Source: Streptomyces agglomeratus (GTDB taxonomy: Bacteria > Actinomycetota > Actinomycetes > Streptomycetales > Streptomycetaceae). From it: a stretch of DNA of 64,000 nt. Positions 24,501 through 31,231 of the stretch are shown here, piece after piece; position 1 is the stretch's first letter, and the number at the start of each line of letters is the position of its first letter. Made by a program: the position numbers and the translations under genes. Below the pieces are notes generated by a model that searched no databases, was not told the origin of the DNA, and saw only the letters and a program-made list of their open reading frames with translations. The stretch lies in assembly GCF_001746415.1 (NCBI RefSeq), contig NZ_MEHJ01000001.1:1298501-1362500 (forward strand), in the 5' to 3' direction.

Positions 24501-25032
24501 CCTGACCGACCGGTTCGCCCGGCTGCTCCTGAGCGTCCTCACGACCGGCATGGCGCCGCGCTCCTTCTACCGCCTCGACCGGGACGGCAATCGCCGGCGG
24601 GCCCACTACAGCGGCCTGCCGGTCGACTTCACGGCCTCGGCGATCACCTCGCTCAGCGCCGGAAGCACGGACGGATACGTCACGTACAACACGGTCAACG
24701 TCCACGACGACGGGGTCTCGCTGGACGAGTTCGTGGACTGGCTGATCGCCGCGGGACACCCGGTCACCCGGTTCGACGACCACCGGCAGTGGCACATGCG
24801 CGCCGAGGCCGCCCTGCGCGGCCTTCCCGACCACCAGCGCCGGCTGTCGCTGCTGCCGTTGATGCAGGCGTACGCCCGGCCGGGCGAAGCCAAGGCGGGC
24901 TCCGAGGTGCCGGCCTCGCGGTTCACCGCGGCGGTCCGCGATCTCGGCGCGGGTGAGGGAGTCGTGCCCTCGCTCTCACCGGAGTTCATCGCCAAGTGCG
25001 TCGGCGACCTGAGGCTGCACGGACTTCTCTGA
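21514..25032 (+). CDS. Carboxylic acid reductase (adenylation - carrier - thioester reductase)
   Basis: 1172 aa, the size and domain order of actinobacterial CAR enzymes that reduce a free acid to an aldehyde with ATP and NADPH. The adenylation domain carries YTSGSTGTPKG (about 249-259), YGSTETT, ELRVKSVGLFPGYY, YRTGDV and a KLSQGEF lysine region. The carrier domain has the phosphopantetheine serine in DLGGDSLSAH (Ser near 685). The reductase domain starts VLLTGATGYLG (about 780-790) and has the catalytic pair in YATSKW (Tyr near 955). No condensation domain is present. It needs a phosphopantetheinyl transferase, not seen in this window. It is probably co-transcribed with the exporter. The acid substrate is unknown. 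Confidence 0.92.
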   Translation: MSEHQTGHDVASRIAALHANDPEFARAVPSPDVADAIQRRDGSLIGVIAAAMEGYADRPALARRAGRVVRDPATGRRTRELLPAFETLTYAELWQRVGRLATAWADGADGLRAGDFVATLGFTGVDYATIDLACMYLGAVSVPLPTGSSAARLAPVVAETRPRVLAADIGSLDAAVGAVLASDSIERLVVFDHDPRVDDHREAFEAAAGKLSGRAQVVALQDELHRGGHLPASQPYDDGDPDRLVGLIYTSGSTGTPKGAIYTASMITRMWQNGRGGLNAGGGSGTPVLVLHYMPMSHVNGRAWLVNGLASGGTGYFAARSDMSTLFDDIRLSRPTVLSLVPRICDMVYQRYVLEADRLCHTGTPRPEAEAAASVQVRDGMLGGRIVIALCGSAPLSEAMHTFTAAVLGTPVIDCYGSTETTRAIVVDQEVRCPPVTDYRLADVPELGYFTTDKPHPRGELRVKSVGLFPGYYKQADVTARAFDEDGYYRTGDVFAETAPGRLVYVDRINNVVKLSQGEFVAVSALEALYATSPDIAQIYVYGSSEQAFLLAVVVPDARRLGPADEATVRAKVLDSMRELAHGAGLHAYEVPHDVIVEQQPFTVTNGLLSGVGKLLRPALKEHYGPRLERLYADISAGRAGQVAALRARGAEVEPLEAVLAAAQITLGCPSSLVRAEAAFTDLGGDSLSAHTFSTVLEQIVGVEVPIQVVLQPSSTLTRIADHLGSARSARQSRPTFASVHGRDAHEVRAGDLALDHFVDGRLLAGAPKVPDSAAPVRNVLLTGATGYLGQFLAVEWLQRVAETGGQLTCLARAADHAAARQRVVQCLRAASADRTDWFDAAAARHLTVLAADVSAPRLGLDEAAWEMLADGTDQVVHAAALVNHVLPYHRLFEPNVVATAELIELALTGRTKRFVHVSTVAAAMLPDGSFLDEAADVRTAAPVRQLNDSDANGYATSKWAAEVLLREAHERTGLPVTVFRPDMILPHSRLPGRLNLTDRFARLLLSVLTTGMAPRSFYRLDRDGNRRRAHYSGLPVDFTASAITSLSAGSTDGYVTYNTVNVHDDGVSLDEFVDWLIAAGHPVTRFDDHRQWHMRAEAALRGLPDHQRRLSLLPLMQAYARPGEAKAGSEVPASRFTAAVRDLGAGEGVVPSLSPEFIAKCVGDLRLHGLL

Positions 25033-25037
25033 ACCGC

Positions 25038-25081
25038 CCCGCGGCATCCTGCCGGCCATCGGGCGGGCAGGATGCCGCGGG
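25038..25081. terminator. Bidirectional terminator after carboxylic acid reductase
   Basis: Perfect 16-bp stem (25038-25053 with 25066-25081), 12-base loop. It lies between the convergent reductase and monooxygenase genes. Confidence 0.8.
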
Positions 25082-25104
25082 TTCCCGCAGGCGGTGGGAA
25101 GGGC

Positions 25105-26028
25105 TCAGCGGTGCGCGGGCGCGATCTCCTCGATGACGTGCCGGGGAGTGGCGAAGAACCCGGACTCGCGCGGGTAGTGGACCACGACGTCGGTGAAGCC
25201 CAGCTCCGCACACCGCCCCGCGACGTCCTCGAACGCCTGCGCCGACTCCATCGTCGGCAGCAGCGAGAACCCGGTCAGCAGCGTCCGGTCCAGGGACTTG
25301 GGGTCACGGCCCTCCTGCTCGCACGCGGCGTCCAGCTGCTCCATCCGGCGTGCGAGGACGGACCAGGTCCAGGCCGCCGTCCGCTCGTGCCGGGGGACGT
25401 CCCCCTGGTCGGTGACGACCCACGACGCGCCGTACCGCGCGACGGTCCGCATCCCCAGCGGACCGTTCGCCGCCAGCACGAAGGGCACGCGGGGCCGTTG
25501 CACGCAGCCCGGCTCCAGCCGGGCGTCGATCGCCTCGTAGTAGCGGCCGAGGAAGGTGGTCTGCTTCCGGCCGTCGGGCGCCCCGGTCAGCAGCCGGTCC
25601 AGCAGTTCCACGGACTCCCGGTACCGGCCGCCGCGTTCCTGCACCGACCAGCCCTTGCCGCGCTCGCCCTGGCCGAGCACGAAGGCGTCGGCGTCGGGCG
25701 AGCCGGCGCCGTAGCCGAGTACGAACCGGCCCTCGCTGATGGCGTCCAGGGTGATGACGTCGTGCGCGAGCGGCACCGGGTGCCGGTAGTTCGGCGAGGT
25801 CACCAACGTGCCGAGCCTGATCCGCGAGGTGACCCCGGCGGCGGCCGCCAGCGTGGGCATCGCACCGTACCAGGCACTGTCCGGCAGCCCGGCCCAGGTG
25901 ATGTGGTCGTAGCTGTAAGCGGCGTGGAAGCCCAGTTCCTCGGCGCGCCGCCAGGTCTCGGCCGCCTCCCGGAACGGACGGTCGGGCAGGATGCAGACGC
26001 TGACGCGCACAACGGACTCCAGATTCAT
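25105..26028 (-). CDS. Luciferase-like (LLM class) flavin-dependent oxidoreductase
   Basis: 307 aa, the bacterial-luciferase/F420-reductase TIM-barrel family. Typical elements are VSVCILPDRPFREAAETWRR, AEELGFHAAYSYDHITW, RIRLGTLVTSPNYRHPV, LDAISEGRFVLGYGAGSP and a late GFTDVVVHYP. FMN or F420 use cannot be decided by eye. It should oxidise or reduce a small organic substrate, plausibly a tailoring step of the adjacent pathway, or act on an aldehyde as luciferases do. The start ATG has only a weak AGAAG site. It is convergent with the reductase across a shared terminator. Confidence 0.85.
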   Translation of the reverse strand: MNLESVVRVSVCILPDRPFREAAETWRRAEELGFHAAYSYDHITWAGLPDSAWYGAMPTLAAAAGVTSRIRLGTLVTSPNYRHPVPLAHDVITLDAISEGRFVLGYGAGSPDADAFVLGQGERGKGWSVQERGGRYRESVELLDRLLTGAPDGRKQTTFLGRYYEAIDARLEPGCVQRPRVPFVLAANGPLGMRTVARYGASWVVTDQGDVPRHERTAAWTWSVLARRMEQLDAACEQEGRDPKSLDRTLLTGFSLLPTMESAQAFEDVAGRCAELGFTDVVVHYPRESGFFATPRHVIEEIAPAHR

Positions 26029-26504
26029 CGCTTCTGTTTCGACCTCGGTGACCGGTGGTCACCGGCACGGGAAGCCACTCAGGCGGAGCCGCACCGCTCA
26101 AGACGTCGGCGGCCGCCGCGCGGCACCCGATCACTCCCCGTCGGACACCGGGTCACTCGCCCGACGGACGCCCGGGGCCTCGACCGGCCCGGATCCGGGC
26201 CCCCGGCCCGGACACACGGCAAGCCAGGTGTTCGTAGCACCACGCTGTCCCCTCCCCCGTCACCTGGCGCTCCAGAGCGTACTGAGTTCCCGCCTCGGCG
26301 CGGAGGCAGGAATTCTCTACAACGCACCCTCGAATCCGGCCAATGCGGACAAGGGCGCCGCGTACGGCGGGCACCACCACGTTCATCGCCGTCGACAGGC
26401 CATGGGGCATACGCGCCCCGGCCGGCGAGGCCGACGTACTGGATGCGAGCGGCATCGGCGGCCGGGCCCGGCCGCCGCATCGTGCACACGGCCGGGGACG
26501 TAAA

Positions 26505-26536
26505 GGGAGCCTGGTGCCGCATGGCACCAGGCTCCC
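26505..26536. terminator. Strong hairpin terminator
   Basis: Perfect 14-bp stem GGGAGCCTGGTGCC (26505-26518) with 26523-26536, loop GCAT. It probably ends a minus-strand transcript coming from the repeat region, since no plus-strand gene precedes it. Confidence 0.7.
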
Positions 26537-26789
26537 GGGGGTTCAACACCATCTACCGGCTACTTCTGTGCCGGATTTCTGTTTCCGCATCTCCGCCGGG
26601 GGGACGGACGGGAATGCGGGGATCGCGGATGCGTGACCGGGGACCACCTTCTTTCCGGGGCCTTCGGTACCCGAGCGGACTCTTCCTCGCCCGGGCGATC
26701 CTGATGGCGTCTGCCTCCTTTTCCTTGCGATCAATCTGTCGTACTGCTGGAACCGCGGGACTGCTCGCGGCCCCTCTGGGCCGCCGGCC

Positions 26790-26929
26790 CGGCAGTCAGC
26801 GACAGGACCCCTGCATGCGTCCGGCCCTGTTGCTCCACTGCCGTGCCACAATCCGCCCCTCTGGGCCGTCCGGCCCGGCCGCCAACCTCAGGACCCCCGC
26901 ATACATCCGGCCCTGAGGTTCCGCCGCCG
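26790..26929. repeat. Two tandem covarying hairpin repeats, possible structured RNA
   Basis: Two 54-base hairpins, 26790-26843 and 26876-26929, repeat with an 86-base period inside longer imperfect direct repeats (about 26765-26850 and 26852-26937). Each has a 7-bp outer stem, a 1/2-base internal loop, a 9-bp inner stem and a 19-base loop conserved as ACCCCYGCATRCRTCCGGC. The inner stems are AGCGACAGG/CCTGTTGCT and AACCTCAGG/CCTGAGGTT, so paired positions changed together. GGGCCG..CGGCCC hairpins precede each. Strand and role are unknown; no Rfam family was recognised. Confidence 0.6.
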
Positions 26930-27257
26930 TGCCACAACTCGCTTGAACCTGCATGCGCGGCAGTTCGTCTCTGCCGCGCCTCACTCGCTGTCTTGGCTAC
27001 GAGGAAAACCCTACCCCACTGAGCGCCAATGTCTACTACCGTCACGACAGTTTTCCTCCCAGCGGGAAACCCGGGATTCTATCGCCCGCCCATCAGCCGG
27101 ATACGCCCCGTGTCCCACCGTCCCGCGGGCGACCCCACCCCCGCGCGAATCGAAGATCCTTCTCTGGCAGGATTGGCGGCACGTCAAAGGTCCGGCCGTG
27201 CGGGCGACTTGCCCCGGCCGGGCGAACGGTGACATCCAACGGGGAAAGTGAGATGCG

Positions 27258-27869
27258 ATGCGTACGTGGACTCGCGCCGTACCGGCGGCGATGGGTGCTC
27301 TGGCCCTCGCCCTGGCGCTGACCGGCTGCAACGACCTGGGGTCGGGCAAGAACCGGGGTGGTTCCGGCTCCCAGGCGTCCGGCTCCGGTACGAACGCGGA
27401 CGAGAAGAAGACCTTCCGCCTGGGCGAGGAAGGCCCGGAGCAGGAAAGCGACATGCAGAAGTCGTCCGGTGCCAAGTACACGGTCACGCCGACCGAGGTG
27501 CGGACCGGCACGAAGGCCGACATGGACAATTCCGGGCTGAGGAAGGACAAGGAGGACGGTCCGCAGATACCCGTCTACGTCTGGTCGACGCTCACCCACA
27601 AGAGCGGCCCGGCCATGGAGGTCGGCGACATGGACGACGACCTCGTCATCAGGGCGGACAGCGGCCTGCGCACCCGCGCCCTGCTCGTGATGCTGGGCGC
27701 GGCGAAGTGGCCCAACTGCCCGGAGCCGGACACCGAGAAGAAGCTGAGCCCGGGCCAGTCGGAAAAGATCTGCACCGCCTTCCTCATCCCGGAGGGCCAG
27801 AAGCCCACCGCCGTGGAAGTGACGCGCGGCTTCCACAACGAACCGCTGGAATGGCCGGTCGCCGGCTGA
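27258..27869 (+). CDS. Putative lipoprotein, unknown function
   Basis: 203 aa. A type II signal peptide with lipobox LTGC (Cys near 24) predicts lipid anchoring on the outer face of the membrane. A Gly/Ser-rich linker to about 45 is followed by a domain of about 150 residues (KYTVTPTEVRTGTKADMD, PVYVWSTLTHKSG, a PNCPEPDT...KICTAF pair of cysteines). It resembles immunoglobulin-like lipoproteins common in Streptomyces, but I cannot name a family. GGGGAAAGTGAG precedes the ATG. Confidence 0.75.
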   Translation: MRTWTRAVPAAMGALALALALTGCNDLGSGKNRGGSGSQASGSGTNADEKKTFRLGEEGPEQESDMQKSSGAKYTVTPTEVRTGTKADMDNSGLRKDKEDGPQIPVYVWSTLTHKSGPAMEVGDMDDDLVIRADSGLRTRALLVMLGAAKWPNCPEPDTEKKLSPGQSEKICTAFLIPEGQKPTAVEVTRGFHNEPLEWPVAG

Positions 27870-27944
27870 CCGGGCCGCCCGGACCGACCGGTCACCTGAA
27901 CCGGCCGGGCGCCCACCACCGGCACGACGCGGCACCCGCGCGTG

Positions 27945-27998
27945 AGGGCCCTCCCCCGCGGACGCCCCCTGGAAAGTGCCGACGCCGGGGAGGGCCTT
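27945..27998. terminator. Imperfect hairpin terminator
   Basis: GGGCCCTCCCC pairs with GGGGAGGGCC-type sequence. The stem is about 15 bp with one mismatch and a long loop (27961-27982). It lies between the convergent lipoprotein and DUF4242 genes. Confidence 0.5.
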
Positions 27999-28070
27999 CA
28001 CCGTTGCCGGTGCCGCTCGGCTTCGTCGCCCGCCGACCGCGCACGGCCCCCGGCGGTCGGGGACCAGGTC

Positions 28071-28319
28071 CTAGACGGACAGCGGCACGGGGTGGATTTC
28101 GGAAGCCGGGTGACCGGTTCGTTCGTGTACCCGCTGCACCGCGTCGGCGGAGGGCGCCTCGGAGAGGCAGTACACGACTCCGGCCTCGGGGTCGGCCCAG
28201 GCCCTCTCGAAGTGCACGCCTTCCTCCGCCTCGATCTCCAGGTCGGCCCGGTGGGCCGCCGAGAGCTCGTCGGACGTGATGCCCTTCATTCCGTGGTGGA
28301 CGTCCATGAATGTGGTCAT
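28071..28319 (-). CDS. DUF4242 small protein
   Basis: 82 aa beginning MTTFMDVHHGMKGITSDELS, with a ferredoxin-like pattern and HFERAWADPEAGVVYCLSEAP. This matches the DUF4242 family, whose Streptomyces coelicolor member was described as nickel-binding; the His-His near the N-terminus fits that. The start at 28319 was chosen because the family begins there; an upstream in-frame start would add about 32 unrelated residues. Cytoplasmic. Physiological role unknown. Confidence 0.82.
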   Translation of the reverse strand: MTTFMDVHHGMKGITSDELSAAHRADLEIEAEEGVHFERAWADPEAGVVYCLSEAPSADAVQRVHERTGHPASEIHPVPLSV

Positions 28320-28467
28320 CGCCCCCACCTCCGGTTCGTCTCGTCGGTTCAAGGCTTCGGCACGGACGGGCGGGCGCGTGTCCCGCCCCCGCTGCCGGAA
28401 CGCTCCTCCCCCCATCGTGCGCCCTGCACCACCCTGGGGCGACCCCGGCCGGCCTCCCGGTGGCGGC

Positions 28468-29142
28468 CTAGTCCCGCCCGGCCGTCAGGAGGATCTTCAG
28501 CAGCTCGTCGGGAGCGTCCCCCATCACGTTGTGACCGGACGCCACCGCGTGTGTGCGCCAGGCGGGGTCGCCGAGGAGCCGTTCGTAGAGGCCGCTGAAC
28601 GGGGACCGCCCGTCCCAGCCGGTGGCGTAGACGTAGTCCCGGCTCCGGAACCGGTCGAGACCGCCCTCCAGGCGGATCGACTGGAGCAGGGAGGCCAGCG
28701 GGTGCGGGGTGGCCCGGGCGTCGAAGAAGGGCAGCGGCGCGCTGGTGTAGCCGGTCTCGCCCGCGCCGTCGAGGTACCAGGCGCGTTCCCGTTCGGTGAC
28801 GAGCGACCAGCACGAGTCCCCGTCCCCGGGAACCACGGCGTCGACGTAGACCAGCCCGGCCACCCGCCCGGGGACGCGGTCGGCGGCGCCGGTGATCACC
28901 ATGCCGCCGTAGCTGTGGCCGACCAGCACGGCGTTGGTGACCTGCTGGTCCGTCAGGACGTTGACGACGTCGTCGACATGGGTGTCGAGGTTGACCGAGG
29001 CGCTGATCAGGTGCCTGCGGTCCCCCACTCCGGTGAGCGTGAGGGGGTACGCCTGGTGGCCGTGTGCCCGGAGCTGCCGGGCCAGCGGTTCGAAGGTCCA
29101 TGCCCCGTGCCAGGCGCCGGGTACGAGGACGAAATCGGTCAT
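28468..29142 (-). CDS. Alpha/beta hydrolase
   Basis: 224 aa, EstE/salicylic-acid-binding-like hydrolase. The oxyanion strand is LVPGAWHGAW (about 6-15). The nucleophile elbow is GHSYGG (Ser near 79), the acid is probably in the late VYATGWDG-FSGL region, and the His is in SGHNVMGDAP (about 203-212). It is a cytoplasmic esterase-type enzyme of unknown substrate. It is followed on the same strand by nothing coupled; a quinone-oxidoreductase-like gene lies 16 bases upstream and probably shares its transcript. Confidence 0.85.
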   Translation of the reverse strand: MTDFVLVPGAWHGAWTFEPLARQLRAHGHQAYPLTLTGVGDRRHLISASVNLDTHVDDVVNVLTDQQVTNAVLVGHSYGGMVITGAADRVPGRVAGLVYVDAVVPGDGDSCWSLVTERERAWYLDGAGETGYTSAPLPFFDARATPHPLASLLQSIRLEGGLDRFRSRDYVYATGWDGRSPFSGLYERLLGDPAWRTHAVASGHNVMGDAPDELLKILLTAGRD

Positions 29143-29158
29143 CGGGAGCTCCCTGGGG

Positions 29159-30091
29159 TCAGTCGGTGACGGACAGGACGATCTTGCCGGTGGTGCGCCG
29201 GCCGTCGGCGAGCTCGTGCGCCTTGGCCGCGTGCTCCAACGGGAAGACCGTGTCGATCTCGGGCCGCAGCAGCCCCTTCCCGGCCAGCGCGGCGATCTCC
29301 CGCATACCCGCGTGGTCCGCTTCCACCGCCATGAAGGCGGCGCGCAGGCCGAGCGGACGGGCCTCGTCGGCGAGGTACGCCTCGGCCGGAGAGGCGAGGG
29401 CTACGAGTACGCCGCCCGGGCGGAGGGTGCGCAGCGAGCGCGGCCCGTACGCGCCGCCGATCGCGTCGATGACGACGTCGACCGGTTCGATGGCGGTCTC
29501 GAAGTCGGTCCGGGTGTAGTCGACCGGTTCGTCCGCGCCGAGGCCGCGCAGGAAGTCGTGCTTCGCCGAGCGGGCCGTGCCGATCACGTACGCGCCTCGG
29601 GCCTTGGCGATCTGTACGGCGAGGTGGCCGACGCCGCCCGCCGCCGCGTGGATCAGCACTCTCTGGCCGGGCCGCACGTCCGCGACGTCCACCAGGGCCT
29701 GCCAGGCGGTGAGCGCGGCCAACGGCAGCGCGGCGGCCTCCACATGGGTCAGGCGGGCCGGCTTGCGGACCAGGTGCCGGGCGGGGGAGGTGACGTACTC
29801 CGCGTACGTGCCCGCCGGGAGAGGGTGGCGCGGCATGCCGAACACCTCGTCGCCGGGGGCCAGCGTGGTCACCCCGAGGCCGACCGCCTCGACCACGCCC
29901 GAGACGTCCCAGCCGAGCCGGATCACCGCGCCGGCCAGCCCGCCGGAGGCCCGGTGCCAGGAGTCGGTCGGGTTGACTCCCGCCGCGTGCACCCGCACCA
30001 GCACCTCGGCCGGCCCGGGTTCCGGGCGCTCCACCTCGACGACCTTGAGCACCGCTGGCCCGCCGAATTCATCCTGACCGATCGCACGCAT
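29159..30091 (-). CDS. NADP-dependent zinc-type alcohol dehydrogenase / quinone oxidoreductase
   Basis: 310 aa of the medium-chain dehydrogenase family. MRAIGQDEFGGPAVLKV opens the GroES-like domain. The Rossmann motif is AAAGGVGHLAVQIAKARGAY. There are no zinc-ligand cysteines, pointing to quinone reductase or enone reductase activity. The start at 30091 was chosen because AAAGGGAG lies six bases upstream; in-frame starts at 30097 and 30109 sit on top of that site. It is divergent from a GlxA-type regulator across a spacer with a clear inverted repeat, suggesting that regulator controls it. It likely forms an operon with the hydrolase. Confidence 0.87.
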   Translation of the reverse strand: MRAIGQDEFGGPAVLKVVEVERPEPGPAEVLVRVHAAGVNPTDSWHRASGGLAGAVIRLGWDVSGVVEAVGLGVTTLAPGDEVFGMPRHPLPAGTYAEYVTSPARHLVRKPARLTHVEAAALPLAALTAWQALVDVADVRPGQRVLIHAAAGGVGHLAVQIAKARGAYVIGTARSAKHDFLRGLGADEPVDYTRTDFETAIEPVDVVIDAIGGAYGPRSLRTLRPGGVLVALASPAEAYLADEARPLGLRAAFMAVEADHAGMREIAALAGKGLLRPEIDTVFPLEHAAKAHELADGRRTTGKIVLSVTD

Positions 30092-30168
30092 CGTCATCTC
30101 CCTTTTCACCGGGGCCGGTTCCGGCCCGCCCGGATCAAGGTTTGCGCGTTCCGGCGACAGGAACGAGT

Positions 30169-30201
30169 GGCAAGATTGCCATTACTTGAAAGGATCTTGC
30201 C
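30169..30201. promoter_or_regulatory. Operator-like inverted repeat ahead of GlxA-type regulator
   Basis: GGCAAGAT (30169-30176) and ATCTTGCC (30194-30201) form a perfect 8-bp repeat with a 17-base spacer, or 9 bp with T30168 and A30202. It abuts the regulator start codon and lies 78 bases from the divergent oxidoreductase start. It is a good candidate for autoregulation and cross-control. Confidence 0.5.
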
Positions 30202-31158
30202 ATGCATCGTGTTGTGGTCCTGGCCCTCGAAGGGGTCTATCCCTTCGAACTGAGCATTCCCGTAAGGATCTTCGGCACCGCCACCGGCCCCGACGGCGAG
30301 GCGCTGTACGAGGTGTCCACGTGCAGCCTGGACGGCGGGCCCGTCACCACGAGCGCCGACTTCACCATCGCCGTGGCCCACGGGAGCGAGGCACTCGGGC
30401 GCGCGGACACCCTGGTCGTGCCGCCCTTCACCTGCGGCCCCGGCGAGGAACGGGAGTGGCTCTCCGACGAGTTGGCCCAGGCACTCGGGCTGCTGCCCGC
30501 CGGGGCGCGCATCGTCTCGATCTGCACCGCCTCCTACGTCCTGGCCGCAGCCGGCCTGCTCGACGGCCGTCCCGCCACCACCCACTGGAACGAGGCCGAC
30601 CACTTCCAGCGGGCCTTCCCGCAGATCCAGGTCGACGCGAACGTCCTGTTCGTCGACGACGGTCAGGTCCTCACGGCGGCGGGTGTCGCCGCCGGGGTCG
30701 ATCTCTGCCTGCATCTGGTACGCCGCGACCACGGCAGCGACATCGCCAACCGGGTGGCCCGGCTCTGTGTCGTACCCCCGTGGCGGGAGGGCGGCCAGGC
30801 CCAGTACATCGAGCGCCCGGTACCGCGCCCGTCGACCGCCGGCACCGCGCCGACCCGCGCATGGGCCCTGGGGCAGCTCCACCGGCCCCTGCCCCTCGCC
30901 GAGCTGGCGGAGCACGCCCGCATGAGCGTGCGGACCTTCTGCCGGCGCTTCAGGGACGAGGTGGGAATGCCGCCCGGCCAGTGGCTCGCCCAGCAACGGG
31001 TCGAGCACGCCCGGCGGCTCCTGGAGACCACCGATCTGCCGGTGGACCAGGTCGCCGCCCACGCCGGCTTCGGCACCGCCGTCTCGCTCCGCCAGCACCT
31101 GTCCGCCACCATCGGGGTCTCCCCCACGGCGTACCGCCAGGCTTTCCGCACGGGGTGA
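30202..31158 (+). CDS. GlxA-type regulator: DJ-1/PfpI domain with AraC HTH
   Basis: 318 aa. The N-terminal DJ-1/PfpI-like domain (about 1-180) has VVVLALEGVYPFELSIPVRI and a nucleophile-elbow-like IVSICTASYVLAAAGLLDG with Cys at the usual place. An AraC-family double HTH lies at about 225-318 (LPLAELAEHARMSVRTFCRR, then VAAHAGFGTAVSLRQHL). The family couples sensing of a small molecule to gene activation. It is divergent from an oxidoreductase-hydrolase pair, the probable targets. The start is fixed by the inverted repeat just before the ATG; there is no classic ribosome site. Confidence 0.88.
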   Translation: MHRVVVLALEGVYPFELSIPVRIFGTATGPDGEALYEVSTCSLDGGPVTTSADFTIAVAHGSEALGRADTLVVPPFTCGPGEEREWLSDELAQALGLLPAGARIVSICTASYVLAAAGLLDGRPATTHWNEADHFQRAFPQIQVDANVLFVDDGQVLTAAGVAAGVDLCLHLVRRDHGSDIANRVARLCVVPPWREGGQAQYIERPVPRPSTAGTAPTRAWALGQLHRPLPLAELAEHARMSVRTFCRRFRDEVGMPPGQWLAQQRVEHARRLLETTDLPVDQVAAHAGFGTAVSLRQHLSATIGVSPTAYRQAFRTG

Positions 31159-31231
31159 GGGCCCGGCTCACCCACGCCTGGAAGCGGCCCACCTCCCGGT
31201 GGCGGCCCGCCGGGCCCGTCGTCCGCCGGGC

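Larger units (their letters stand above)
26029..27257. other. 1.2-kb gene-poor interval with structured elements
   Basis: No confident gene. It contains a perfect terminator hairpin (26505-26536), two tandem structured repeats (26790-26929) and a 9-bp hairpin (26955-26963 with 26971-26979, loop TTCGTCT). A minus-strand frame ends at 26543, seven bases before the terminator on that strand, with sequence ...KKVVPGHASAIPAFPSVPPA. It lacks a convincing start; AAGGAAAAGGAGG near 26720 is followed by no ATG/GTG in that frame. It may be a short peptide gene or relic. Confidence 0.5.

Noticed and set aside
21601..24834. 1077-codon open frame antisense to the carboxylic acid reductase
   Set aside because: Gly/Asp/Val-rich low-information translation with no motif. 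Such long shadows are expected opposite high-GC genes, and the plus-strand frame has complete CAR motifs.
21514..25032. Possibility that this is an NRPS module
   Set aside because: It has adenylation, carrier and reductase domains but no condensation domain, and both length and motif order match stand-alone carboxylic acid reductases.
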